Of a DNA stretch of 64,000 nucleotides, positions 35,977-44,719 are shown piece by piece. The stretch's first letter is position 1; each line of letters opens with the position of its first letter. The notes beneath the pieces are model-generated. The model saw only the letters and a program-made list of their open reading frames with translations. It was not told the DNA's origin and did no database searches. The stretch is from Taibaiella helva (GTDB lineage: Bacteria > Bacteroidota > Bacteroidia > Chitinophagales > Chitinophagaceae), in the NCBI RefSeq assembly GCF_003545695.1, contig NZ_QUZZ01000002.1, positions 186,001 to 250,000 of the forward strand. The letters are read 5' to 3'. The position numbers and the translations under genes were made by a program.

Positions 35977-37437
35977 ATGAGAAACCTAATTTTCAGCACG
36001 GCATTGCTGCTGGGCCTTTATTTCGGGCCGGCAAAAGCACAGGATATTTTTTATTCAAGGGAACAGAAATTTACGTTCCAGAACAGCGACTTCAGCGTCG
36101 TAGGCTGGTCGGGCGACCGCCTGTACACCTATCGTGCGTCGAAAGAAGGCTATTATCTCGATGCCTACAACGATTCCATGCGCCTGCTGGCGACCATAGC
36201 GCTCGATTTCTTTCCCCAGAAGATCTATGCCACGCGCTTTTATACCACCGAAGACCAGATCATTGTGCTGTACCAGGCAGTGCAAAGCAACCAGGTGGTG
36301 CAATATGCCGCCAAGCTGGACAGCAGGGCCCGCATGCTGCAGAAGCCGGTAGCCCTGGATTCGGTCAAAATGGGCTGGCTTTCTACCGAAAGGCAATACT
36401 ATTCGTCGGTAATGAGCAGTGACAAAAGCAAGCTGATGGTGTTCAGCCTGGGCAAGCGAAAGAACGGCCGCCAGGAATTCAGCACCATATTGCTCGACAA
36501 TGCGCTGAATATCCTGGCCAAAGAACATCCCTTTGTCATCAGCGAGGATGACTTTAACCTGGGACAGTCGCTATTGACCAAAGATGGCAGCCTGTACCTT
36601 TCGGGCTATAACGGATCGAGCGAAAGAGCGTTCAGCGGCGATGCCTGGCTGTTCCATCTGTCACCGGATGGTAAGGAGTTCCGGCATATCCCCCTGCCGC
36701 TCGGCGACGATTATATGTCGGGTATGTTCATGCGGGCCAATGACAACAAAGATGAGATCTATATCGGCGCCTTCTTCTCCGGCAAAAAATCGGGCAATAT
36801 GGACGGCATCGTCTACGGCATGTACGAGATGTCGAAAGATACCTTCAGCATTTTTAAAAAGATACCCTTCGACGATCAGTTGCGTAATGCTACCGACGAT
36901 CGCAATAAGAAAAAAGCGTTCAACGATTTTGTAGTGCGCGATCTCGTTGTAAAAAACGACGGCGGCTTTATCCTGGTCGGTGAAAATTATTATGTAACCA
37001 CACGCACCTCGGTTTACGGGCCGGGTTACGGTTATTATTCGTGGTACAACAACGGTTATCCCACCTCTTCTACCAGGGAATATCATTACGGCGATATCAT
37101 GGTGCTGGACTATGATGCGAACGGAGAGCGGAAATGGCACAATTTCATCCGCAAGGAACAGTACTCGCAGGAGGATGATGGTATGTTTTCTTCCTATGCT
37201 ATGCTGAATTCGGGCGCCAGTCTGGTATTCCTTTACAACGATTTCTCCAGCAATAAATCCTCGCTCAGCCTGGCGGCGCTCGACCTGTCGGGTACCCTGC
37301 AGATGAAGAAGATGAACCCGGGCCGCTCTGCCGGCGCCGACTGGCTGCCGCGCTCGGGCAAGCAAACGGATATACGGGAGCTGATGATCCCCGTCCTTCG
37401 TCGGAACAGTATCGGGTTTGCCCGCGTGGTTTTCTGA
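35977..37437 (+). CDS. Secreted protein of unknown function
   Basis: The 486-residue protein has a signal peptide (NLIFSTALLLGLYFGPAKAQD) and repeated beta-strand motifs of the kind seen in beta-propeller proteins (LTKDGSLYLSGYNGSS, VVKNDGGFILVGENYY, YHYGDIMVLDYDANGE). A YGYYSWYNNG low-complexity loop is present. There is no T9SS C-terminal domain and no membrane segment. I do not recognise a characterised family. A TAACTTCG box, one mismatch from the consensus, lies 8 bp before the start. Confidence 0.65.
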   Translation: MRNLIFSTALLLGLYFGPAKAQDIFYSREQKFTFQNSDFSVVGWSGDRLYTYRASKEGYYLDAYNDSMRLLATIALDFFPQKIYATRFYTTEDQIIVLYQAVQSNQVVQYAAKLDSRARMLQKPVALDSVKMGWLSTERQYYSSVMSSDKSKLMVFSLGKRKNGRQEFSTILLDNALNILAKEHPFVISEDDFNLGQSLLTKDGSLYLSGYNGSSERAFSGDAWLFHLSPDGKEFRHIPLPLGDDYMSGMFMRANDNKDEIYIGAFFSGKKSGNMDGIVYGMYEMSKDTFSIFKKIPFDDQLRNATDDRNKKKAFNDFVVRDLVVKNDGGFILVGENYYVTTRTSVYGPGYGYYSWYNNGYPTSSTREYHYGDIMVLDYDANGERKWHNFIRKEQYSQEDDGMFSSYAMLNSGASLVFLYNDFSSNKSSLSLAALDLSGTLQMKKMNPGRSAGADWLPRSGKQTDIRELMIPVLRRNSIGFARVVF

Positions 37438-37569
37438 TCAATTCATGCTCGTTAATACAAAGCGGAGTCGTTCGGACAGAGCGGCCCGTTTTGGTGAAGA
37501 GGAGGCAAAGCCACTGAAATTTTTTTGCAGTACCCGTAACGAACTTTGAGTGTCTAAACCAGCTGAAGT

Positions 37570-37818
37570 ATGAAAAAGAAAAAACTCGCATTACATAAGC
37601 TTCATCTCAATAAGGAAACCATATCATTATTGAGTGAGGTGCACCAGGTGCAGATCAATGGCGGTGGCCCTATATCGGCCGGTAAAGAATGGTGCCCCGG
37701 CGGCCCGACCCGTAACCAGAGCGAAGACTCGGCTGCCCCGGGCTGCGCCTGCTGCGTGCGGTACTCGGAAGTGCCGGTATGCAATACCCTTGTGGGACCG
37801 GGGGGAGATTGTAACTGA
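37570..37818 (+). CDS. Class I lanthipeptide-like precursor peptide
   Basis: The 82-residue peptide begins with a basic leader, MKKKKLALHKLHLNKETISL, whose LxLNKETIxxL motif is the signature of Bacteroidota class I lanthipeptide precursors. A Gly run (INGGG, around residues 29-33) follows, a possible leader-core junction. The core then has six Cys (WCPGG, GCACC, VCN, DCN) and six Ser/Thr, as needed for (methyl)lanthionine rings. No LanB, LanC, protease or transporter gene lies nearby, so maturation would have to occur in trans. The ring topology and activity are unknown. The alternative is a small Cys-rich protein with a coincidental leader-like start. Confidence 0.78.
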   Translation: MKKKKLALHKLHLNKETISLLSEVHQVQINGGGPISAGKEWCPGGPTRNQSEDSAAPGCACCVRYSEVPVCNTLVGPGGDCN

Positions 37819-37890
37819 TACGGAAACATCCTGCGCAATGGATTGCGCGGGCATAGGAATAAAACGAGAGGCTGTTGTGTTTGAAGAAAG

Positions 37891-37917
37891 CCCCTGCAGA
37901 ACCGGCTTCTGCAGGGG
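37891..37917. terminator. Hairpin between the precursor peptide gene and recN
   Basis: CCCCTGCAGAA pairs perfectly with TTCTGCAGGGG around a 5-base loop. It lies between convergent genes. T-tails are short on both sides, so it may be a bidirectional terminator. Confidence 0.65.
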
Positions 37918-37940
37918 TTCGTGTTATGTACGACCGTCGG

Positions 37941-39599
37941 TTATCCTACCAGCTCGCGTGCATTTTCTATAGCAGCCTCTGAGGGCTTCTCCCCGCCGAT
38001 CATCTGGGCTATGGCCCTGATGCGTTCCTCGCTGCTGAGCAGACGGATACGCGTCTTCACCTGCCCCTGATCGGTTGTGGTTTTGTATACGTAGAAATGT
38101 TGTGTGCCTTTGCCGGCCACCTGCGGCTGATGCGTAATGCACAGCACCTGGTGATAATCGCTGAGCGAGCGCAGCAGCAGGCCTACCTGTTTGGCAGCTT
38201 CGCCCGAAATGCCCGCATCCACTTCGTCGAAGATGAGCGTGGGCAGCTCCAGGGCCTTGGCAGTAAGGGCCTTAATGCACAGCATGATCCGGCTCATCTC
38301 CCCGCCGGATGCGGCTTTCTGTACCGGACTGAATTTGCCGCTCTTGTTGGCGTCAAACAGGAAGCTTACCTGGTCGCTGCCATACTCCTGGAGCGTGGCA
38401 GAAGGTTGTACTTCGATCTTAAGCAGCGCATTGGGCATACCTACCAGTGCCAGCAGCTCATTGACCTGCGCAGCGAAGCCCGGCGCTGTAGCCAGCCTTT
38501 TCTCATGTAGCTGCGCTGCTAGTACAATCAGCTCCTGCTCCGCCGTATTTAGCTGCTCCTGCAGCGCCTGTAAGGCTTGTCCTGCATGGCTTTGCTCCTG
38601 CAGCTCGGTGGAGAGCTGCAGGTGAATCGCGATCAGCTCTCCGGTTTGCTGTACACTATGCTTTTTGAGCAGCCGGTAACCCAGGTCCAGCCGCTCCTGG
38701 AGGTTTTGCAGCTGTTCGGGATCAAGGTCCACAGCTCGTTGCAGGCTGTCCAGCTCCCCGGCAATATCTTTCAGCTCCAGCAGTGCGCTTTCCATGCGTT
38801 GGGCGAGAATTTCGGCTTCGGGCTGCACAGCAGCTATCGTTTGCAGCTGCTGGCGCAGCCGTTTCAGCTCGTTGTTCAGGGGCTGCTCGCCTTCTTCCAG
38901 GGTGCCGTATACCAGCTGCAGCACCGATCTGATCTGCTCCGCATGGCTCAGCTGTTTCAGTTGCAGCTCTGCAGTTTCGATCTCTTCCTCTTTGAACGCA
39001 GCCTGCTCCAGCTCATCGAACAGGAATTGCTTGTAGTCGGCCTCCTTCTGCCACTGGCTCTGGCTGTCCGACAACTTGCGATACTCGGCCTGGAGCTGCC
39101 TGTACCGGCTATATTGCGACCGGTAGCCGGCCAGCAGGCTTTGGTTCTCGGCTACGGCATCGATCACTTCATACAGAAATGTATGCTCTTCCAGCGCACG
39201 ATTGTCGAACTGCCGGTGCAGGTCGACCAGGGCGGAGGTCAGCTCGTTAAGCTGGCTCAGTGTTACCGGGGTATCATTGATGAAAGCGCGGCTTTTGCCG
39301 CTGGCGCTGATCTCCCTGCGGATAAGGGTATGCGGTTCTATGTCCAGCTCTTCCCTTTGCAACAAGCTGTTGAAATAAGTATTGTGCCCGGTATGGAAAG
39401 TGGCTTCCACCACACTTTTTTCTTCCCTGTTGATCAATACCGAAGTATCGGCCCGGTCGCCCAGGATCAGGGACAGGGCGCCCAGGATAATGGACTTTCC
39501 AGCGCCGGTCTCCCCGGTAATGACATTCAGATGGCGGTCGAACAGGATCTCCAGCTCGTCTATGATCACATAGTTACGGATGTATAATTTTTGTAGCAT
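37941..39599 (-). CDS. recN: DNA repair protein RecN
   Basis: The 552-residue protein is an SMC-like ATPase in double-strand break repair. The N-terminal Walker A is GETGAGKSI, coiled-coil arms follow, and the C-terminal half has the signature GGEMSRIMLCI and Walker B LIFDEVDAGISG. The MLQKLYIRNYVIIDELE start at 39599 matches the family N terminus. An upstream in-frame ATG at 39713 would add 38 atypical residues and overlap the promoter region of the divergent thioredoxin-fold gene. Confidence 0.95.
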   Translation of the reverse strand: MLQKLYIRNYVIIDELEILFDRHLNVITGETGAGKSIILGALSLILGDRADTSVLINREEKSVVEATFHTGHNTYFNSLLQREELDIEPHTLIRREISASGKSRAFINDTPVTLSQLNELTSALVDLHRQFDNRALEEHTFLYEVIDAVAENQSLLAGYRSQYSRYRQLQAEYRKLSDSQSQWQKEADYKQFLFDELEQAAFKEEEIETAELQLKQLSHAEQIRSVLQLVYGTLEEGEQPLNNELKRLRQQLQTIAAVQPEAEILAQRMESALLELKDIAGELDSLQRAVDLDPEQLQNLQERLDLGYRLLKKHSVQQTGELIAIHLQLSTELQEQSHAGQALQALQEQLNTAEQELIVLAAQLHEKRLATAPGFAAQVNELLALVGMPNALLKIEVQPSATLQEYGSDQVSFLFDANKSGKFSPVQKAASGGEMSRIMLCIKALTAKALELPTLIFDEVDAGISGEAAKQVGLLLRSLSDYHQVLCITHQPQVAGKGTQHFYVYKTTTDQGQVKTRIRLLSSEERIRAIAQMIGGEKPSEAAIENARELVG

Positions 39600-39718
39600 A
39601 GCTAAGGCAATGTGCAAATTTAAACGAATGGCCAATGTTTTAGGATGTCCTGCGGTTAATTTTTGATTTTGATCGCCGGACAAGCAAATTGAAGTATCTT
39701 GTGCAAAAATCATAAATT

Positions 39719-41098
39719 ATGAATAGGATCGGTTTGCTGCTGTTGTGCAGCGTTGCGACGCTCTGGGCACAGGCTCAGGGCATCAACTTCGAGCAGGGCG
39801 CCTGGAAGGACGTGCTGGCCAGGGCAAAGAAGGAGAAGAAGATGATCTACATGGATATTTACACCACCTGGTGCGGTCCCTGTAAGATCATGGCCAAAAA
39901 TATCTTCCCCATGGAAGCTGCAGGTAAAAAATACAATGCAGCATTTGTCAATTATAAGATCGACGCGGAGAAAGGCGAGGGGATAGCGCTGGCCAAGCAA
40001 TATAAAGTGGAAGGTTATCCCACCAACCTGTTTATCGATCCCAATACGCAGGAAGTGGTATACCGCGTAATGGGCTCCTGTGAGATCGATGAGTTCCTGA
40101 ACAGGGCCGACATAGCTGTGACGGAGCAGAAAGATCCTATGAAATGGACCGATTATGAAGCGCAGCTGGCCAAAGGCAAGAAGGATAAGGCTTTCCTGGT
40201 GGCTTATATGAAGAAGGCCAGGCGCCTGGACCACAACAATGATAAAGCGCTCGATCTCTATGTAGCGCAATATGTACCCACCCAGCCGGATGATGAGGCC
40301 CTGAAATTCCTTACGGAGCATACAGTTACCCTGAATAATAAAGCTGTTCCCGTAGTCTACGCCAATAAGGAAAAAGTGATCTCGCTCTATCCCGATATCG
40401 ACGATTACTTCTATTACTTCGGGCCGCGCCTGGCCTACAATACGTTGGGCTATGCCGTGGAGACCAAAAATGAAGGCCTGCTGAAGCTGATCGAACAAGG
40501 TATGCGCCGCTACGATATCAGCGCCGGAGGCCTTTCCGGTATGCACTATTTCTACAAGGAGTATTATAGCAGGACCGGTGATGAGAAAAAAGCCTGGGAA
40601 GCGACGATCAGCGAAGCCAATCACCTGCTGGAGCTGCCCGCTGCTACTTATGCGGAGCAGGATAAAGCTGAGCTGCAACGGGCGAAGAGCTCGCTGCTCT
40701 ACCAGCTCAAGGCCATGAAGGTACCGGAAGAAAAGTACGAATCGTCGATCGAAGCCACCCTGGCCCAGAACCCGGATATGCGCCATTCGGCCACATTGAG
40801 CGCTGCTCAATCCCTGAATGAATCGGCCTGGAAAGTGGTGGAAAATAAAAAAGACGATCCTGCAGCGATAGCCATGGCCATACAATGGTCGGACAAAGCC
40901 GCAACGCTGGCGGGGAAAGAAAACCAGAGCTGGCCTATGTTTGCCGATACCCATGCTAACCTGCTGTACCTGGGTGGTGAGAAAGAAAAGGCGATAGCCC
41001 TGGAAGAAGAGGCTGTAGCCAGGACGGCGGGCATGCCGGAAGACGTTGCCGCTTCTATGAAAGAAACGCTTGAGAAAATGAAAGCCGGTAACCTGTGA
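39719..41098 (+). CDS. Thioredoxin-fold protein with a C-terminal helical domain
   Basis: The 459-residue protein has a signal peptide (LLLLCSVATLWAQAQG) and a thioredoxin domain with a redox-active WCGPC motif (C52, C55), so it is an exported thiol-disulfide or disulfide-handling protein. The remaining ~330 residues are mainly helical with TPR-like character (AIALEEEAVARTAG). The specific partner is unknown. Its stop overlaps the GTG start of prmC, so the two are translationally coupled. Confidence 0.85.
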   Translation: MNRIGLLLLCSVATLWAQAQGINFEQGAWKDVLARAKKEKKMIYMDIYTTWCGPCKIMAKNIFPMEAAGKKYNAAFVNYKIDAEKGEGIALAKQYKVEGYPTNLFIDPNTQEVVYRVMGSCEIDEFLNRADIAVTEQKDPMKWTDYEAQLAKGKKDKAFLVAYMKKARRLDHNNDKALDLYVAQYVPTQPDDEALKFLTEHTVTLNNKAVPVVYANKEKVISLYPDIDDYFYYFGPRLAYNTLGYAVETKNEGLLKLIEQGMRRYDISAGGLSGMHYFYKEYYSRTGDEKKAWEATISEANHLLELPAATYAEQDKAELQRAKSSLLYQLKAMKVPEEKYESSIEATLAQNPDMRHSATLSAAQSLNESAWKVVENKKDDPAAIAMAIQWSDKAATLAGKENQSWPMFADTHANLLYLGGEKEKAIALEEEAVARTAGMPEDVAASMKETLEKMKAGNL

Positions 41099-41955
41099 GC
41101 CTGGAGACCGCGACTGCATTTAATGACCTGAAGCAACGGCTGGGCGCCATTTACGATGAAGCCGAATCCGCCAACATTGCCGAATGGGTGATCGAAGCTG
41201 TTACCGGGTATCGACGCAATGCCTGGTTGCGGCAGCCGGAGGCCGCGCTCAGTCCGGCGCAGCAAGCGCAGCTGGAAGCCTATACCCGGTCGCTGGTGGC
41301 GCAGCGGCCGGTGCAATACGTTTTGGGTGAATGTTATTTTCTCGACATGAAGCTCTATGTCGATGAACGGGTGCTGATCCCCAGGCCCGAAACGGAAGAG
41401 CTGGCTGACTGGATCATAAAGGAATGGAAGGGAAAGCCGGGTGCGATAGCCCTGGATATCGGTACGGGCAGCGGCTGCCTGGCATTGGCTTTGAAAAAGC
41501 ACCTGGACCGTGCTACAGTATATGCAGCCGATCTGTCAGAAGACGCTCTGGCCGTAGCAGCACGCAATGCGGCTACGTTGGGCTTGTCCCTTGAATGGTT
41601 GCAGTCCGATATTTTGCAGTCCGGGAACGAAGACCAATGGCCTGATGCCGATATTATCGTCAGCAACCCGCCTTATATCACCTTGCCCGAGCAGCACGGC
41701 ATGGCGACGCATGTGCTGGACTATGAGCCACATATGGCCTTGTTCGTTACAGATAATGATCCCCTGCAGTTTTATAAGGCTATTGCTGCGTTTGCTTCAA
41801 AGAAGCTGCGGCCGGGCGGTTCGGTATTCCTTGAGCTGCATATGGATCATGCCCGGGCAACGAAGGAATACTATGAAGCGCAGGGCTGGCATACAGTGCT
41901 GAGGAAAGACATGCAGGGCAGGGACCGCATGCTGCAGGCACGCAGGGAAGATTAA
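41095..41955 (+). CDS. prmC: Release factor glutamine methyltransferase PrmC
   Basis: The 286-residue AdoMet methyltransferase modifies the GGQ glutamine of peptide chain release factors. It has the AdoMet-binding LDIGTGSGCLALAL and the catalytic NPPY motif in IVSNPPYITLP. The N-terminal helical release-factor-binding part precedes these. Translation starts at GTG (41095), which overlaps the TGA of the preceding gene (GTGA). prfA is not adjacent here; the frr gene follows under its own promoter. Confidence 0.94.
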   Translation: MSLETATAFNDLKQRLGAIYDEAESANIAEWVIEAVTGYRRNAWLRQPEAALSPAQQAQLEAYTRSLVAQRPVQYVLGECYFLDMKLYVDERVLIPRPETEELADWIIKEWKGKPGAIALDIGTGSGCLALALKKHLDRATVYAADLSEDALAVAARNAATLGLSLEWLQSDILQSGNEDQWPDADIIVSNPPYITLPEQHGMATHVLDYEPHMALFVTDNDPLQFYKAIAAFASKKLRPGGSVFLELHMDHARATKEYYEAQGWHTVLRKDMQGRDRMLQARRED

Positions 41956-41973
41956 CCGTTTGTATCATAAAAT

Positions 41974-42004
41974 TTGGCATTTGCAAAGGGGTTTGCTACT
42001 TTTG
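41974..42004 (+). promoter_or_regulatory. Promoter of frr, TTG-N20-TACTTTTG
   Basis: A -33 TTG at 41974-41976 and a -7 box TACTTTTG at 41997-42004 are separated by 20 bp, the spacing expected for the Bacteroidota housekeeping sigma factor. The start at ATG 42029 follows after a ~20-base leader. Confidence 0.7.
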
Positions 42005-42028
42005 CTACCCTCGAAAAGCGATCTAAAT

Positions 42029-42592
42029 ATGTCAGAACAAGTAGATAATATCATAAAGAATACGAGCAGCCTGATGCAGAAAGCCATCAGCCATCTTGAG
42101 AGCGAGCTCCTGAAGGTAAGGGCGGGCAAGGCCAACCCGCAGATGATCGACGGTGTAATGGTTGATTACTACGGCAACCCCACACCGCTGAACCAGGTAG
42201 CCAATATCACCGTAACCGATGCCCGTACCTTATCGATACAACCCTGGGAAAAGCCGATGATCGCGCCCATAGAGCGTGCTATTATGCAGGCCAACCTGGG
42301 CGTGACGCCGCAGAACGATGGCCAGGTGATCCGCCTCTTCCTGCCGCCGCTGACCGAAGAACGCCGTAAAGAGCTGGTGAAGAAAGTGAACGCAGAAGGG
42401 GAGCAAGGGAAGGTTTCTATCCGCAATATTCGCCGCGATATGATTGAGCAGATCAAGAAAGCACAAAAGGATGGCCTCAGCGAAGACGAGTCCAAGCAGG
42501 CGGAAGGAAACATCCAGGGCATCACCGACAAGCACATCGCGCTGATCGACCAGCATTGCAAAGACAAAGAGAAAGAGATCATGACAATCTGA
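42029..42592 (+). CDS. frr: Ribosome recycling factor
   Basis: The 187-residue protein is full-length RRF, which with EF-G splits post-termination ribosomes. Visible motifs are KVRAGKANPQMIDGVMVDYYG, PWEKPMIAPIERAI, NDGQVIRLFLPPLTEERRKEL and the C-terminal EKEIMTI. The start at 42029 (MSEQVDN) is supported by the promoter at 41974-42004, which lies inside the longer in-frame extension from 41960. Confidence 0.97.
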   Translation: MSEQVDNIIKNTSSLMQKAISHLESELLKVRAGKANPQMIDGVMVDYYGNPTPLNQVANITVTDARTLSIQPWEKPMIAPIERAIMQANLGVTPQNDGQVIRLFLPPLTEERRKELVKKVNAEGEQGKVSIRNIRRDMIEQIKKAQKDGLSEDESKQAEGNIQGITDKHIALIDQHCKDKEKEIMTI

Positions 42593-42610
42593 TCCCTATA
42601 AATGATACCA

Positions 42611-42640
42611 ACACAGGCTGCCTGAAAGGGCAGCCTGTGT
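42611..42640 (+). terminator. Hairpin downstream of frr
   Basis: ACACAGGCTGCC (42611-42622) pairs perfectly with GGCAGCCTGTGT (42629-42640). The following sequence is only moderately T-rich. Confidence 0.6.
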
Positions 42641-42689
42641 TGCTTATGCCGGACCTGTCTCGTTAAGGCCTTGTTTTCCCCTGCCGGCC

Positions 42690-42722
42690 TTGCTCTTCTT
42701 CCTTTTCCCCTTCCTATCTTTG
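42690..42722 (+). promoter_or_regulatory. Promoter of the C45-type hydrolase gene
   Basis: TTG at 42690-42692 and TATCTTTG at 42715-42722 are spaced by 22 bp. The start codon at 42730 lies only 8 bases past the -7 box, so the transcript should be leaderless or nearly so. Confidence 0.55.
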
Positions 42723-42729
42723 CATTTCC

Positions 42730-44409
42730 ATGCGTATCCTCAAAAAAATCCTTAAAGGCTTTGCCTGGTTCCTGGGCATCCTGATCGTACTGTTGCTGGC
42801 TTTTGGTATTTATATCTGGAAAGTTTCGGAGTTTAAGCCGCCCGCCGTATCCGACCCGCAGACGGAAGCTTTGCAGCGCCGGCAGTTGGACAGCGCTGCT
42901 TTCACGCTGGGCGACAACTGGATAAGGAAAAGCCGTTACGGGCTGTACGAAATGTATACTTCTGGCAAGCCTTATGAACGTGGGCTCATTAACGGTAAGC
43001 TGTCGCAGGAGCTGATTGTATCGCAGGAGGTGGCTTTCACACACCAGATACGGAAAATGATCCCTTCGCCTTCCTATCTGAAATTTCTGAAGTACATCAT
43101 CGGCTTCATGAACCGGGACCTGCCGGGGCATGTTACCGAAGAATACAAAGAAGAGATCTATGGCGTATCCCGGGCAGCTTCCGACAGCTTCCAGTGGATC
43201 GGCAGCAATTATTCCCGGCAGCTTAACTACCATGCCGCGCACGATATCGGGCATGCGCTGCAGAACCTGATGCTGGTGGGCTGTACTTCTTTCGGCGCCT
43301 GGGATAGCCGTACCGAGAACGGTGCGATGATCCTGGGAAGGAACTTCGATTTCTGGGTTGGTGATGAGTTTGCCCAAAATAAGATCGTTTCTTTCGTAGC
43401 GCCCGATAAGGGGCATAAGTTTGCCTTCATTACCTGGGGCGGCTTTATCGGTGTGGTTTCCGGGATGAACGACAGGGGATTGACCGTGACGATCAATGCG
43501 GCCAAATCATCGATACCCCGCGGCGCGGCAACGCCGGTATCGCTGGTGGCCAGGGAAGTGCTGCAATATGCCGGTAATATTGGAGAGGCTATCGCCATTG
43601 CCCGCCGCCGCAAGATGTTTGTGAGCGAAAGCTTTCTCATAGGTTCCGCCGCCGACCATCGTTCGGTAGTGATCGAGAAGACGCCGGATATGCTGGGGGT
43701 TTACGATCCGCATTCCGATAACATAGAATGCGCTAACCATTACCAGAGCGATGCGCTTAAAGGGCAGGAGCTGAACCGCGAGCAGATGGCCGGCAGTGCT
43801 TCGGTATACCGCTACCAGCGGCTGCAGGAGCTGCTGCAAAAGAATTATCCGCTCAACCCGGCCAAAGTGGCTGCTATATTGCGCGACTATAAAGGGCTGC
43901 ATGACGCCAATATCGGTGTGGGCAATGAAAAGGCGCTGAACCAGTTCGTGGCGCATCATTCGGTGATCTTTATGCCCGACAGCCTGCGGATGTGGGTGAG
44001 CACTTCACCCTGGCAAATGGGCGCCTATGTGTGCTACGACCTGCGGAAAATATTTGCGATGAAAGGGTTGCGCCAAGATGAAGAGGTGGCCGATACCAGC
44101 CTGAATATTGCACCGGATCCTTTCCTGGCTACCGATACCTATGCCCGCTTCCTTCGCTTCAGGCAGGCCAAAATGAGCTGGCTCGATAAGCTGCAAGCCG
44201 ATCCCGGCGACCTGGCGCCTAACAATCCCGAATATTACGATGCTTACCGTATTGCCGGCGATATTTACGAGCAGCGGCATAAATATCCCGAAGCGATTGC
44301 CGCCTACCGCACAGCGCTCACCAAGGTGATCGCAACGGAAGCGGAACGGCAGGCCATACAGGAAAAAATAAAGAAAGCAGAAAAGGAGATCAGGAAAAGC
44401 AGGCAATAA
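42730..44409 (+). CDS. C45-like (acyl-CoA:6-APA acyltransferase-like) Ntn hydrolase
   Basis: The 559-residue protein has an N-terminal membrane helix (FLGILIVLLLAFGIYIW) and an Ntn-hydrolase core with GCTSFGAW, in which C185 is the expected nucleophile, followed by MILGRNFDFWVG and NDRGLTVTINAA. The C-terminal ~100 residues resemble a TPR (YRIAGDIYEQRHKYPEAIAAYRTAL). Family members hydrolyse or exchange amide-linked acyl groups, for example isopenicillin N-type or bile salt amides, so the substrate here is unknown. It stands alone between two hairpin terminators. Confidence 0.85.
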   Translation: MRILKKILKGFAWFLGILIVLLLAFGIYIWKVSEFKPPAVSDPQTEALQRRQLDSAAFTLGDNWIRKSRYGLYEMYTSGKPYERGLINGKLSQELIVSQEVAFTHQIRKMIPSPSYLKFLKYIIGFMNRDLPGHVTEEYKEEIYGVSRAASDSFQWIGSNYSRQLNYHAAHDIGHALQNLMLVGCTSFGAWDSRTENGAMILGRNFDFWVGDEFAQNKIVSFVAPDKGHKFAFITWGGFIGVVSGMNDRGLTVTINAAKSSIPRGAATPVSLVAREVLQYAGNIGEAIAIARRRKMFVSESFLIGSAADHRSVVIEKTPDMLGVYDPHSDNIECANHYQSDALKGQELNREQMAGSASVYRYQRLQELLQKNYPLNPAKVAAILRDYKGLHDANIGVGNEKALNQFVAHHSVIFMPDSLRMWVSTSPWQMGAYVCYDLRKIFAMKGLRQDEEVADTSLNIAPDPFLATDTYARFLRFRQAKMSWLDKLQADPGDLAPNNPEYYDAYRIAGDIYEQRHKYPEAIAAYRTALTKVIATEAERQAIQEKIKKAEKEIRKSRQ

Positions 44410-44467
44410 GCCAAGACCGCCGGCAGAGATACATAACATAGGCTACTTCAGGGTTTCCTCGAGCCCG

Positions 44468-44503
44468 AAAAAAACGTCCTCCAGGAATGGGGGACGTTTT
44501 TTT
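44468..44503. terminator. Bidirectional terminator
   Basis: AAAAAAACGTCC (44468-44479) pairs with GGACGTTTTTTT (44492-44503). The A and T runs are part of the stem, which gives T-tails in both directions. Confidence 0.85.
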
Positions 44504-44663
44504 AAACCAATAACCGCGTACTATGGAAAGATAAACTATGTACATCAAATATTGTGCCAGGTTTCTGCGTGTCTTTTTTGTTGAGCTTAATTTCGCTACA
44601 TAAGTAGGTAGCAAGTCTTTATTCTTTAATGTCGTGATTATTTTTAATGCTGGCGTATGATCA

Positions 44664-44704
44664 TAAAAAAACACCTGGCCTTACTAAAGGCCTGGTGTTT
44701 TTGA
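44664..44704 (-). terminator. Terminator of the arginase-fold gene
   Basis: ACACC-T-GGCCTT pairs with AAGGCC-T-GGTGT with a T-T internal mismatch. The plus strand has AAAAAA before it, so on the minus strand the hairpin ends in T6. Confidence 0.7.
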
Positions 44705-44719
44705 TCAGGGTGGATTAGC

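Larger units (their letters stand above)
44410..44719. other. Intergenic region with two terminators
   Basis: This convergent region contains the bidirectional terminator at 44468-44503, the terminator of the arginase-fold gene at 44664-44704, and about 150 bp between them with no ORF or recognisable RNA gene. Confidence 0.6.

Noticed and set aside
37570-37940. Full lanthipeptide gene cluster
   Set aside because: Only the precursor is present. Flanking genes are an unknown secreted protein and recN, with no dehydratase, cyclase, protease or transporter.
39710-41119. 469-codon minus-strand frame across the thioredoxin-fold gene
   Set aside because: The plus strand encodes a clear signal peptide and WCGPC motif with coupled prmC. 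The minus frame is a shadow.
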